A DNA stretch of 64,000 nt from Setophaga petechia (Eukaryota > Chordata > Aves > Passeriformes > Parulidae), in contig JANCRA010000010.1 in assembly GCA_024362935.1 (NCBI GenBank), positions 2,118,001 to 2,182,000 of the forward strand, read 5' to 3'. Below, piece after piece: positions 46,471 to 59,684 of the stretch; the first letter of the stretch is position 1, and every line of letters begins with the position of its first letter. A program made the position numbers and the translations under genes. Under the pieces are notes generated by a model. That model was not told where the DNA came from. It worked only from the letters and a program-made list of their open reading frames with translations, and made no database searches.

Positions 46471-49400
46471 CAGTAGGTGAGAGTATGGCAACATCAGGCT
46501 TATAAAATTATACATATTGCATTGGCCTTCTTAAGAACCTGCAGCTGCTCTGAAATGATCTCCAGTCAATTACCCGCAATCTGCACCAGCACGAAGACAC
46601 TGAGAAAGTGTTACCCAGGGTTCTGGCAGTGACTTTGGTCTCTATGGTGAAAGCTACTCCCACCTCCTGTCCTACCTCCTCTCTCCTTGGACAAAGGGGC
46701 GGTTCCAACTCTCTGGGAAGTCTCTCTGTTAGGAAGTCTGGAGGTCAATAGGAAAAATTTTGTCTTCTTGAACTGCCCAGTGTTGTCCCTGAGTAATATG
46801 AGGCGTTCCTGTACCACAAACACATTAATTAATGATTTTGCTGTAGCACTATAAACTCTTTAGAGAAGCAATTATGTCATCACAGTTCTTCTGTTTGCAT
46901 TGGTAACTTCTCCTGGCTGAGCTTATCACAGTGACTTGTCCAGCATTTCCATCCCTTGCCCAGGTCTTTTGTTTTTGCTCTATTTTCCCAGGTCTGTGCC
47001 TTGCACAATCACCCTCTTTGCCTGGATCACCTTTGATCCTCTCTTTCTGAACTTCCCTTGTTTCAATCCTGGCATCACCACACTGCAGAGCTGTGAACAC
47101 TGCAGGTTCTGATGAGATCGCTCTGCTTACACTCCCTCAGCTTCATCTGCCCATTGCTGCTTTCCTGTGGTAACTGTATGAAATTGAGCACATTTCTAAA
47201 CAAACCCAAGCATTGCTGTAAAAACACAGTAATGCTAACTGTATTCAATTTTATTTTGAGCATACTGAACAACTGGAAACCAAGAATCAGAGGATATTAA
47301 AAATGAAATTACATAATGAATCAAGAATTTTAAGAAAAAAATAGCTAGCTAGAAATGATTACCTGGTCATAGTCTAGAAAATACTGCTACTATTTTGCAA
47401 AATTACAGCGTCAGAAGCTCTAATTTACTAAATGGAATATTTTTATGTAGCTTTACTTTATTTGAATAAGAACCTCATCATTGCCTTCATTTTATTCATG
47501 AAGCCATTCCAGCAGAGCTTAAGTTTGGATTATCTGGCCTAATCAATGATAAAGTCTATAATTAGATCAGAATGCTGTCGTTCAAACATACTTAATTTGG
47601 AATATATTATAGATGTAAAAGCGTAAACAGTGACTAGGAAATAGCGAGCTTAATGCAGTAATTAGAGAAAGGGTTTCATTAAGGGTCACCCCAGCATATG
47701 GATTCCATTTCACAGCAAATGTCTGCCCCAGCCAGGCAGAAGCCACAAGGGGGATTGTGTTCCCAGGAGGGGATGTGCTTCCCCAGCCCTGCAGGAGAAG
47801 GGCTCTGTGCAAATCCTGTCTCTGCTGGCCGCGCCTGCTGGAGCCGCTGCGCACCCAGGCAAAGGCAGAGGCACTCCAGGATAGAATTTTCCCCACTGCA
47901 GAAGAGGCAGCCAGCTCCTCCTGGCCCTGAGCAGCAGCACTGAGCTTCACCTGCCACCTGCCTGCCCCAGGAGCACCAGCAAGATGGGTCATTTTTACCA
48001 TTTTTCCTTCTCTTACATTGATGACAAACAGCAGAACGCCGCCCTCGAGCCACTCTGGGCAAGGGCAGAATGTTGGTTGGTCTGCTGCTAGAAGGGACTC
48101 CAGGATGACACCTGAAGTTTCGTCACTTTAAATGTAAAACTGCATCAAGAAAATGATAATTTGATTTAGATTACACCCAACTGCAGTGGTTCCCTTGCAT
48201 CTCAAAAAATATATGGACTTAGAAATTTTCTGAATTCGCTTTTTGAAAGATTGCCCACATGTCTGCAGGCACAACTTTCTGCTATTTAATTATTTAAATT
48301 TAAAAAAAGGAATATGGAAGCTATAAAATGTTGTAACACGCATGACTTCTTTATAAATCAACTAATACCTCTTTAAAAAAGGATACAGTCCCCTCAACTC
48401 AACTGAAGCTATGACCTCTTCCAGACTTTTAAGTTACCACCTCTTCAGAATTTGCCTTGCTCTGGTTTACAAACACCACTTTCTCCTGTTCTAACACAGA
48501 AGAATCCATAACGAAATATGTATTTTTTGAAATGGCATATCCATACAAAGCGGTTCTAAATCTGTTGCTTTATACATTGTAAGATTTGCAAAGCTTCCCT
48601 CCAAGACTAAGCTTCCCACCCTAGAAGAGCCACACTCCTGACTCAAACCCAGCCCTAGAGCTTGGCTTGAGGGGATGAGAGAGCCAAACATACTGAGGAG
48701 ACCCAGAGAAGCCAGATCTCAGTTGGCATTTGACATTATATGATGTCCCTGTCACTTTTCCTTAAAAAAGAACCCTTTTCTCAAGACTCCTAGACCAAAG
48801 TTTAGCAAGTCATTTAAAGAAAAAAAGCCCAAGGTCTGGGCTGGTGCAGCAGCTCTGAGTCTGGCCCTGTTCCTCCACACAGGCCCAGGGATTTACCTGG
48901 CACACAGCAAGCAGGGCCCTGTGCCTGCTCCCCTGGCAGCTTCCAAAATCCTGCCCAGCCATTGCCCTGGGCCTGGGACACAAGGGGATCCTGAATTCCC
49001 TCTGAGCAGCACTCACATGAGGTTGGGAGGGTGCTTGCAATGCAGAGATACTGGTGGATTGGAGGCTGTGTTTCCAGGATGTTTTGGGATTAGCAGTAAA
49101 AAAAAAAGTCTCAGAAACAAGCTAGAGCAACTGCTGTGTATTAAAGCAGGATGGAAAAAGTTATTCTATTGATGCCAGCTATGTTAGTCCACTAGCTAAA
49201 TGATTAATGTTGATAATTCCTCTCCAGCAGACTCATTAAACCTGAACTTATTTTTCTTACAGGCCTTTGACATTTCCTACTTTCTTAATATCAGAGGTAA
49301 TGACAGTGGCGTGATTATATACTTATTCCTTTCCACCTTCAAGCAGTTTTCTTTGGCAGGAGTTCCTTTTTCAGTAGAAAACCTGCACACGAGTATTCAT

Positions 49401-52400
49401 TCTTTCCCAAAAACTGTTACAGCTCCATTAGCAGCACTAAATGGCAGTGCCTTAGAGGAATGCACAACAACCCTTCTAAAAATTAAATAGTCAAGGTATT
49501 CAGACCAGCACCATGGAAGATATTTTCTACAGAACTGCAATTTATAATGGTAGGGGGATCCTGCGCCCTTCCTCCACATTTCTTTTAGATCCTCTTGTCA
49601 GAAAATGTCCAAGTTAAACAAAGAAGAAATTACAGAATGAATCTGGAGCTTAGCCTTGAAGAATTAGGTTTCACTCTAATTGAGATCATACGCTGCATGT
49701 GCAGTTTTGGCACATAAGCCATATTAATCAGAAAGTCTTTAATCGTGGATAATTTCTCCTGTGTGTGCCAGACTGGGCATTATGCTGCTGGCCCAGCTTC
49801 TAAGTCTGTTTAAGAGTCCACCTTTGACTTCACAAACACCCACTTACAAAATTGGGGTCAACTTCCTCCTAGGAAGGTATGCTGCACTGGCGCTGACAAA
49901 ACTCCCTTAATGATTAAATTGCATCTCATATGGAAATAAAAATGTGCAGATTCCAAAGGAGTGACTGTTTTGAGTGACTGCAGTTTGTGCTGGAAGCAGC
50001 CCTCCCTCCAGCCCTCTCTGTGAAGCACACAGCAGATAAAGCCAGGGGAGATGACCCAAGAGCTGGGGATGGAGGCTGGTGCCTGGCTGGGCACTCCTCA
50101 ATCTGCTGTTCCTGTGCTGCTGTCGAGTCAGACAGGGCACACAGGACACAGAAATGTTGCCTGTGCTCAGCACTGAGCGGGGAGGGAGAGGAGCCAATGA
50201 TGTGCCAGAACCCCCTGGATTTTCATCCCTTTGGGTGGGATGAAGCTGGAAGCACTGAGCCCACAGGGCAATGCTGCTCACACAGCTGAAACCCTGCTCC
50301 TGGCAGGCTGGGCATGGATTCTGAGGCACCATGGCTTCAGTGGAGTCCTCATCATTCCAAAAACTGGGCTACATTTGGAGGTCAAAATGAGCAGCACTCC
50401 TCTCACTGAGAAGAGTTATCACATCGTTCATGCCTTTTATTACAATAGTCACACACTGAAAACTTAAATATCCACAGTGCACATGTACAGCTGTAAAACC
50501 TAACTTAGATTTGTCATAATGCATAAACAGCCTCTTGTAATAAATGGATCTTGCAGTAAATTTCTGGACTTGTAGGTTCAAAACGAGCTTTTGTCCCCAA
50601 TGCTCCATTTGATATTTAAGGTGGTCAACAGCATGACACCTATGAAAGACAAAATTACTACCACAGAATTACCCTTGTTTAAGTTTTAAAATATTGAAGC
50701 AAAATCAACTGCAGTATAATATATAAGACTCTTAAAAAAAAAAAATTCAGAAGGGAACTGTCTTTACTTGAGCATACCACTTCCATGAAACATCTCACGT
50801 GCTGCTCCCATGTCCATAATTTATTTTAGTTGTGACTGCTGGACTTTCCATTATAAAATTTCCAGCTTCAGACATCGCTCCTTGTTTCTACAACTTCTCA
50901 TTACATAGCCCCAGCCTGCCTCGCTCACTTTGTCTCTCCCTACTCCTCCACTTCTCAAGAGCAAAATTTTTGTCTCCTTTTTTACTCTTTACACATTATT
51001 ATCCACTTTCCACATTTCATGTGAGAAGGCCATTCTAAATATTATCTCTTCACCTAATTAACTCAGGGAATTTTTCTAATCTAAGTTAATGCTTCCCTCC
51101 TTTGCCCATAGATGCTGTAATGTGGCTCCTTTCCCCTCTGAAACTGGGTTTATTGTATAATTTTCAAAATTTAGCACAGGGATAATCCTGCACCTTACCA
51201 GGCTTGCTGTGCCTTTCTATAGGAGACACAGACCATTTTTTAAATGAAAAACACACTCTTCAGAGGAAAGAATCAAACTTTTGGTTTATATTAAAATATT
51301 CAAAATCTTAAAATTAAATATATAAAGTGTATTTTCTTCAAATTGTATGAAATTAAAAAAAAAAAACAGTCCATTATTTTTTTCTTATCTAGGAAAAAAG
51401 AAAAAGATTCTTCTTGCATTGCATCAGCCAATGAAAGAATAAAAATCTGCAGACTGATGGTTTAAAAATTTGATAAATAATAAAAAATTAAAATAATCAA
51501 CGTTTCTATTTCTGAACTGCATAAATTGGAACCACAGGGGAGGAAATTAAGGGCCACCTCACTAGTTGTGATCCACAGAAAATGGCTTTTCATGTCTTCT
51601 CTCCAAACCAGCCCTGCTTTTCCTTCCCGAGGTGTCCAAGTCTCAGAGGAGAGGAGAGCAGCAGCGCTCACTGATGGTGAAACGGCCCAGCAGCAGCGGC
51701 AGGAGTGGATGAAGCCCTGCAAGGAGAGCAGCAGGGCAGCCCAAGAGTCCCCAGAGTGCCAGGGGTGCTCTGACTGCACAGGGAAACGCTGCAGCCCCCA
51801 GGGCTTCACCCAGCAGAGATAATAACAGAGAAAGATCTGAGCCCCTGCAGCCCAGGGGAGCTCTGCCCCCAGCTCTGCAGGGCCAGGCTATCAGCAACAC
51901 AATTTGGGCAAAAGATACAGCAAACACATCTCTGAAAGAATGTTCATTTCCCAGTGAGATAATGGCACCGGCCACCAGCTCTCAGAATGACACGGCATCA
52001 ATCTGATGGATTGAGCATCCTTTAATCCTCCCAGCTATCCATTAAACTGTTTATTCTCAATGTAAATTGTTCCAGCCATAAATTTACTCCAGCTAAACTG
52101 CCCATCATTCTGCTTTGTGCTCAGCCTCTACCACAACCACAATTTCTGTATTTTCTGACACACATCTATAGATTTTCAAGGCTCGTACTGTGTAAACTTA
52201 AAATCCTAAAGCAGGCCAACTGAAGGCTGCATTTTCCAGCAAGAGCATTCCAACATTTGGGAAATACAATCTCCATGTTAAATTCATGCTTCTTAGATTG
52301 CAAGCCAAATGGTTGTGTTCTATAGCCTCCAAATTGCAGGAACTTAGCCCAAAAAATCTCTTTATAAATGTTTTGCATCACTCTGGGCTCCACACACTGT

Positions 52401-53350
52401 TTGTTAGAGTTAGCATGATCCCTGCCCAAATTATCTGGACAGGGTTTGCAATGCAGTCACCTTAATACCAGCATCCATTATAAGGTGAGAGGAAAAGCAA
52501 ATGTGTTTCCGTAGTACAAACTGCTGGACGCTTTTCTGGACTGGGAATAGTTTTCTTGGCTTTCGCCACCCAGCCCTCCTCAGCCCTCAGTTAACCTTTC
52601 CCTTTCTGGTGCACAGGGGTTTTTAGGCCCTGCAGAGCACACACATTGAGTGTGGGGTGTGGGCACAGGGCAGGGACAGCTGCGCACAAACCTGCAGAGC
52701 CTCCAGAGCTGCACCAGGAGCAGCCATGGACCTGGGCTCTGCTCCCAAACCTGGCAGCACTGTGAGCACAGGGGAAACTGTGGTTCTCTAGCAACTCCCA
52801 GAAAAGCATGGATTCATTGGTAATTTGATTCCCTATTAGTGGACATCAACTGTATCCTAAATTATCAATTCTGATTCAGGTATCCCAGCCAAGGACTCAC
52901 AAAGATAGGACAAAGAAATTGAGACTTGTACTAGTTTAAAACCACATGCTTCTCCTTTTTCTCTTTTATTATTTATCAAATCATTATTTATTAATTCATT
53001 ATTTATTTACTAAATTATTACTTTATTGTGAAATTACATCTGACAGTTTATCTAAAGGGGGGTGGCAGTAAAGAGGCCACATTTGGTGTGGTTCTACAGA
53101 TGTAGAAGTGCAGGAACTTTCCAGGAGTTGTAGTTGAATGCAAAGTTCCCATGGCGAGTTAGGCATTGGAAAGCAAGTTTAAGTGTACCCATAATGTAAA
53201 TGCCTTAATCCCCCGGTAAACTAACAAGGAGGATTTGCACAGAGTAAGGATAAACGGTTAAAAATGCCCAGCACTGAGACAGCGGCTCCCAGCACCCTGG
53301 TTTTCCAGGAAACTCATTTTAGTATAATTCAGTTCATTGTAAAAACATAC
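46471..53350. other. Unique DNA, no gene recognised
   Basis: Nearly 7 kb without transposon termini. Enhancer-like texture appears at about 47500-47690 and 49600-49800. GC-richer patches at 47700-48060, 48830-49010 and 51600-51900 produce overlapping frames on both strands. A very short acceptor-donor pair bounds 49263-49296. ATTT-rich low-complexity sequence lies at 52960-53035. No RNA gene was seen. Confidence 0.5.
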
Positions 53351-53875
53351 CAGAGCATCATAGAACAATGGAATATGCTGGGTTGGAAGTGACCCCCAAG
53401 GATCCTCAAGCCCAACTCCCAGCCCTGCACAGACACCCCAACAATCCCACCCCAGCTATCCCTGAGAGTGTTGTCCAAATGCTCCTGGAGCTCTGACAGC
53501 CTTGGGGACATGACCAAACCCAGGGGAGTCTGTTCAGTGCCCCAGCACCCTCTGGGGGATGAACCGTTCCCTGATGTCCACCCTAACCCTCCCCTAGCCC
53601 AGCTCCAGCTGTTCCCTGGGTGCTGTCCCTGTCCCAGGGAGCAGAGATTGGAGCTGCCCCTCGGGAGGAGCTGCAGCCCCTGGAGCTCTGACCTCAATCT
53701 TCCCTTCTCCAGCTGAGCAAACCAAGTGCCCTCAGACACTCTTTGTAGGTATCTCCAGACCCTTCCCCATCCTTGTGTGCCCCTTTGGATGCTCTCTAGT
53801 GGCTTCTTGCATCGTGGTGTCCAAAACTGCTCCCAGCACTCGAGGCTGCCCCAGAGCAGAGCAAAGGGGGACAGT
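53351..53875 (-). mobile_element. CR1 LINE 3' piece with decayed ORF2 C-terminus
   Basis: On the plus strand it begins with a degraded CR1 terminus (CATCATAGAACAATGGAATA), then GGGTTGGAAGTGACCCCCAA. About 500 further bases match the reverse complement of the CR1 3' region. The minus-strand frame 53329-53739 includes a remnant, EKGRLRSELQGLQL, that resembles the end of CR1 ORF2. The frame is not intact and most of the element is missing 5'. The right edge, near ACTCGAGGCTGCCCCAGAGC, is approximate. Confidence 0.9.
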
Positions 53876-56800
53876 CACAAATACCAACTACAGTAAACAC
53901 TGACAGTATTGGAGTTTTATGTACCTCTCCCCTTCACAATTTGCAATTGTAATATTATTTTTAACAGATCCAAGGATCATTTACCTGGTGCAGGAGGCAG
54001 CAGTGAGGAGCTGCCCCCCAGGCCCCCTCCTGCCCCGGCAGAGGGCCGCAGCTCAGAGTTGCTTGGCTGGAACACAAACAAGGGAAGGGAGTTAAAGGCT
54101 CTGTGCATGTGTGGGGAGCAGAAAGTGATATTAATTATTAATTTTGACAAGCCTGAATACCTTAATAATGTATTATTTTAAGCAACAAGCTTTTTTAAAA
54201 GCCATTGAGGCTAAAATGAGCCGACTTTGTGGCTTGGACTCTCATTCCTCAGCACACAGCAAAATGCACTGTGACAACAAAATGTGCTGTGACAGATTTT
54301 GGCCAGTGTGGTCTTGTTTCGTATATTTAATAAAGACCTGATAAATACAATGTTTAAAGTGAAAGAGTTGGGATCTATCAGCCAGAAAATGTTATACATT
54401 AACCACCTGTCAACAGAGAAAAGACAATTTAAAGTAATACTTGCACAAACTGACCCGTGAGCTGGTTCCCTCCCACTTCAACACTCCTTAGAACAGGATG
54501 CAGGTGCAGGTAACATAATTTCTGTAATAAAACCTGATCATTTGTGCAGCCAAATTTACCATGAACCAATCCAACTCTATTCTGCAAACTACTAAGGAGG
54601 GAACTATGTCAGATTTCCACTATGTATTTAAGAGTAACTTTTGGGCTGTTTACAACAAGAATTTCAGAAGCACCCAGGGAAGCCTCTCTTTTGACACCAC
54701 CTCCAATATCAATACCAAGCACAGCTTTAAAACCCACTTTAAATATCAGAAGTGCTTCCTGCCTCCGAATCCCAGAACATTTCACACCTGTTAACCAGAG
54801 AAAACCTCTCAACTTTCCCACAATTCTGTATTCCTGCCCTTATTAGGCAGGTTTCAGAAGAGAAGAATTCATGAACTTGAACACAAAAGAATTCCCTCTC
54901 TTGGAGCAGATAAACTGTGGCTTTATTCGGAAGTATCTGGGAGTTGAAAGTCAAGAATAAAATAAAACACCAGAATAACAATGGACATATTTTAAAAACA
55001 AATGTAAGGAATTATTTTTCCCCTATCGCCCTATACAACTACAGAAAGATTTGTATATTTGATTAATCACCTGCCATATTATAATTTCTAAAGTGACCTC
55101 AGTGAGCAGGGAACAACCTTTGCATTATAGAAGGCTTGGAAGACAATAGCCAAAATAATTTACCTGCCAATATCAGAAGATCCAAGTATTTATGCACCCA
55201 AAATCCAATTGAAATTCCCAGACTTAGGTAGGAAACAGATCATCATTTTTAAATGGTGCAAATATTCATTATTCTCTCCAACTTTACAGATAGTTTGTTT
55301 TAAGGGAAAAATATGTGGAGGTCTGAGTGTGGTTGCCCCAAGCTGCAGTCAGATGTCCAGGTGGGGATAACAGCACATCCACCAACCTGTGTGTACATGT
55401 AAATCCCATTTTCTGTACCTCATTTGGGGTCCTACTGAATGAAAATAGTGCAAAATGAAAAGAACAGCTGAAACTCGAGCTTCTAAGACATGCAAAGACC
55501 ATTTCTTAAAGAAAATTTAAATCTCTTTCGCAGTACTTACAATGAAGATTAACTCTTAAATTATTTGGAACAATAAGAAAAGCACCCAGTTCTGTACAAT
55601 TACCAGAATCTCCTATTGTGGCACTTTTCATTCAGCCTAAGTCACACGTCTTACCCAGCTGTTATTTAATAAAGCCAATCTAGCTTTAAATGTCATCCTA
55701 AATCCTGTAAAGGCAAAAGGCTCAATCAGCTCCACTGATGGCCCCAATTCTGTAAAAACCATTCCTAAAACTTCATCTGCCAAGCCCTGGAGCACGTGCA
55801 AACCCCTGAGCCCTGCTGACTTCCCCAAACGTGAGAGTGTGCTTTAAAATGGGATTTCTGCCAAAGTAAAGGCTGAGATTTAACAGGAACAAAGCAACCT
55901 AAAATTTAAGCAAATGCCTAAAAATAGCTGTTTCTTTTGTGAGGGACAGAATTGTTGGCTTCTTCCTGTGTGTTCAATTAATAAAAAAAAAATCCTTTTA
56001 AGCAAGGATTAAATTGCAGTTAGTACCAAGAAACCCTAGGAATATACACCATTTAAATGGATTTGGGACTAAATAAACTCTCCTGTGTTGTTTTTTTTTT
56101 TACTCAGCTATGAGCACACAAGGATGTATTTCCCAGTCCCATCTGAAAGATGCATTGTGAAATAGGTGTGTGTTCATCTTCCCCTGGATGATACAGCATT
56201 CTGATGATGCTTCAGTCACGCTGGGGGAGCTGCTCACTCCATAAAGTGAATGTGCTGGAATGTGATTTCTCTTCACACTCAGCCCCTCGGCAGGTCCTGG
56301 CAGCACAACAGGATCCCACTGCGGGAACTCACACGCAACAATGACAGATGGAGTGGAAATCCCGCCTGTGGAGCCCTGAAACAACACCAGCCATTCAGAA
56401 TCGGCCCGAGGTCAGTTCCTTAATTGGGACAATTAACACCTGGATGACAAACGGGGCGGTGTCTCCCGGGGTGAAAGCAGTGTCACCGTGCGATGCTGTC
56501 ACCTCTGCTCCTGCAGCCACCGGGAGAGGAGCAGAGGGGCACAAATCCCGCTCCTGCTGAGGAGCAGCAGCAGCAGCGCCAGGGAAGCACCGAACCCTGC
56601 ACCCGCTGCTCCAGCACCTGCCAGGGGTTCTCCCTGCCGGCCTGGGAGCAGATTCTGTGCTGCTTCCCGGGAGAATTCCCACACAGCCCATTCTGCCATC
56701 TGTGGAGTAATCGCTGCTGCATCATCCGTTCCAGGCCATCCCAAAATTCAGGGAATCACCATCACGGCCTCCGGAGTCCCCAGTTTTTCCTCAGCCATGG

Positions 56801-57649
56801 CGTGGCTGGGAACGGTCTCCCCCAGCCACACCAAATGTGTGAATCAGCACACACAGGGCACCAGGGGGTCGTCAAACCACGGCTGGAATGCAAAGAGTTA
56901 CAGACAGATAACACCTCTCAACAAATATTCCATGAAGTGAGTACTGCTCCATGTTAGACAGCAGCAATGGCACAGAAATGGAAATGAGCAGCTCTGCTGG
57001 GAACAGACAATTACCAGCCCCCTTTGAAAGGGGGCAAGTGCTGAGTACTGACCGCACAGAGAGGAAAGCTCAGTCTGAGATTTGATGTTGTCCTTGGGAA
57101 TAATACGGTAAGAAATAACTTTTTCTTCGACTGTGCTACGGAACGAGTCTCTGCTCTGCCTCCAGGGACCTTTCCAAGTGCAGCCTCCTGGAGCCCCCTC
57201 CTGGGTGCCACTGCAGCCGGGCACTCAGCGGGGACGCGGAGGGGACAGGGAGGGCAGAACCCAGCGCTGGAGCTCCTGGCCCAGACCCTGGAAGAAGCTG
57301 GAGCCCCCATAGCCTTTTTGTTCTTGTTCTGCAGCCACGCAGACAAACTGTCCCTCCAAGGCTGCAAATCCTGTAGCTTTCATAGGTACTGGATTCAATT
57401 AAAAAATCAAATTTAACTATTAAAAGCCAGTTTCAGTTCAATGCTAACTGCTTGCATCACCACTCCTAAGAGCTCACTGTGGCTCCTGCTGCCAGAAGTT
57501 CCAAATAAACTAAGCAAACTTGCTTATAAGAGCAGGAAGAAATCAGATCTTTCCAAGCACAGAGGCTCAGCCAAATGCATCCCAGAGTCCTGTGCTGCCA
57601 TGAACCAGCCCAGCACGTTCTGAACTGAGGCTGGAGCTGCTTTCCACAT
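53876..57649. other. Unique DNA with GC-richer patches, no gene recognised
   Basis: About 54120-54350 is AT-rich with ATTAATTATTAATTTT and might be regulatory. 56280-56900 and 57130-57310 are GC-richer with scattered CpG, giving frames of 118-154 codons on both strands that contradict each other. A perfect palindrome (GCCCCCTTT-G-AAAGGGGGC) lies at 57017-57035. None of the frames resembles a known protein. Confidence 0.45.
57017..57035. repeat. 19-bp perfect palindrome
   Basis: Arms GCCCCCTTT and AAAGGGGGC lie around a single G. It has no T-run after it and no other sign of a defined function. Confidence 0.9.
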
Positions 57650-57970
57650 TGCTTTGTTTATATTGACTGCATTTATGATGCCTCAGAAGTTGCCAGTAAA
57701 ATATTTATTTAGCAGTTAAAACGTTCTGCAAATGATTTTGCTGTCCCAAAAGATAAATATTTCTTGGCATTCTGAAATGATACATTGATGTTTTTGTTAA
57801 GGAAATTGCATGTTGATAAAAATTTCTCAGATTACACTTTGTCGTTCCTTTGTATTTGAAGTGGCCACATTAATTTTTTGTGATATTTATTGTAATTGTA
57901 AATTGCACCAAGATTAGAAACATTAAACTTACCATAAAATGAAACACATTTCAAGTATTTCCGAGTCATC
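57650..57970. other. Possible conserved noncoding sequence
   Basis: Repeat-free AT-rich block with motif-like words (GCAAATGATTTTGC near 57729, CATTAATTTTTTG near 57869 and ATTGTAATTGTAAATTG near 57889). Texture only; inference. Confidence 0.2.
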
Positions 57971-58203
57971 TATTTAAGGGCTTGAGGACACTTTTGATCC
58001 TTCAGGTTACCAGAGTGCTCTAAGCTTACAGGACAAGGATCCAACACAAACCAGAATCCCACTCTAAACTCTAGGGGAGCCTTTTTCTTCCTTCCCCACT
58101 CCCCTTTCTTTCTTTAATATACACTAATATCCAGGTCCACTTAGGGGTGCCCCTGCACTGCAAAATTTCACACTGATTCAAGTTTGCAGCAGATTTGAAA
58201 CTT

Positions 58204-58289
58204 ATGCAGTCTATTAAATAAAAATAGATAGAGCAGTGCTGCCTTCACATGCAGTCCATTAAATAAAATAGGTAGAGCAGTGCTGCCTT
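58204..58289. repeat. Tandem duplication, 45-bp period
   Basis: Copies at 58204-58245 and 58249-58289 share ATGCAGTCxATTAAATAAAA and AGAGCAGTGCTGCCTT, with a few substitutions and one deleted base. It is a local duplication of moderate age. Confidence 0.9.
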
Positions 58290-58869
58290 TACTGATTCCT
58301 TCTGCTCCCTTCAACCTCCCAGCAGCACTCACGTCCATGGTTTGAGTTGAGCTTACCAATATAGACACCACAGGATTGTTTCTCCAGACAAGGCCAGACA
58401 CTTGCAGATGAATGAAGGTTGTCAGTGCTCCAGACCACCAAAACTTCTGTGGAACACTGTGGTCCTGGAGCCTCCTCCCAGCCATATGAGGTATCTGGAG
58501 GGGAACTCTATTGCTGTGAAAAATTTCAGTTTTTCAAACACACCCTCGGTGCAGCAGCCCAGCTCCTGTCACTGCTCTGCTGTCCAGCAGTCCCAGTCTT
58601 GCTGGTCAGCATTCTTCTAATGAAAAAAGAGAAGTTTTTGCCTTAAATTCAGATCCTCAGTTATATCTTCTGAGAAAAATCAACCTGAATGTATCACCTG
58701 AGTGCAGTAGAATGGATTCATGGGGAGCACAGGGTGCTGTCAGACCCCCCAAGTTTATTTTTCTCAGAACAGTGCTGAACTAAGCAATCTGCATGAAAAA
58801 ACTCCAATGGGCTAAAATTTGCCATCTTCCTCAGCAGTTTTTTAGTGCATCATATGACCTAGGTTTAAA

Positions 58870-58902
58870 ACAACAACAACAACAAAATAAAAAAAAAAAA
58901 AA
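58870..58902. repeat. (CAA)n microsatellite with A-run
   Basis: Four to five CAA units are followed by AAATAA and about 14 A residues. Confidence 0.9.
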
Positions 58903-59619
58903 TTAAAGTATTTGAAATTCAAATCAAATCACAACAACCTTCCAATATTTTTCATTGTTGGAGGGAATATTTTTTGCATTTACCTATGCAAGAAACTTTT
59001 TTCCATATTTTCTCCTTTTTGATTGGTTTTCGTGGGGGTTTTGTGCCATTTGACTTTAGAGGACATCTCTGAATTCACTGGAAGTCTTCAGGGATAGGAT
59101 GAAACCTTAGCCATATGAGAAAAAGTTCTCATTCTTCTGTCTTCAGTCCAAATTTTTAAATAGTCCACCAACACTTTTCAGTAATGAGTCCTGACATCTC
59201 TGAATGCCAACTCTTAACATGTTCAATTAAAAGAAATCAAAACCAGCCCTATAAATGAGCAGGGTTGCAACCAGAGTCTCCATGGAGGCTTCCATCTTTC
59301 CCTCTGTACAGCACAGCTCCACTTCCAGCTCCAGAACCTCATGGAATAAAACATTCTGGCCTCTTTCATGGGAATCAAAGTGAAATTCTTTGGGTGATCA
59401 GAAAGATTGAGAGTGCTCTGAGCAAACCATTGGAGGGCAACCTGACAACAGGAGCTGGCTCAAGGACTGGGATTCTCTCCAAAAACACTGATACAGGGAA
59501 TTTGGGTACCATGGGTGCGCATCCAGGACTCTGAGAAAGCTCCTGATATGGAAGAACAGCAGGCAGAAAGGAACGTGCCAGGGTCTGGTTCTAAAAGCAC
59601 TGCACATGCCTGCAGAGAG

Positions 59620-59684
59620 TCACAGAATCCCTGGATGGCTTGGGCTGGGAGGGACATAAAAATCACCCCCTGCCATGGACAGGC
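59620..59684 (-). mobile_element. CR1 LINE 3' terminus, short fragment
   Basis: TCACAGAATCCCTGGATGGC, then TTGGGCTGGGAGGGACAT, then CACCCCCTGCCATGGACAGG match the reverse complement of a CR1 3' end. About 65 bases remain before unique sequence begins. Confidence 0.88.

Larger units (their letters stand above)
57971..59619. other. Unique DNA, no gene recognised
   Basis: Contains the tandem duplication at 58204-58289 and the CAA/A-rich microsatellite at 58870-58902. Otherwise AT-rich without recognisable content. Confidence 0.5.

Noticed and set aside
49263..49296. Acceptor-donor pair bounding 34 bases
   Set aside because: Very short, with an average donor (GTAATG). Pairs like this are expected often by chance.
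56483..56957. 150- and 154-codon frames in a GC-richer patch
   Set aside because: Two plus-strand frames and several minus-strand frames overlap, with low-complexity Ser/Ala/Gln content. Composition explains them.
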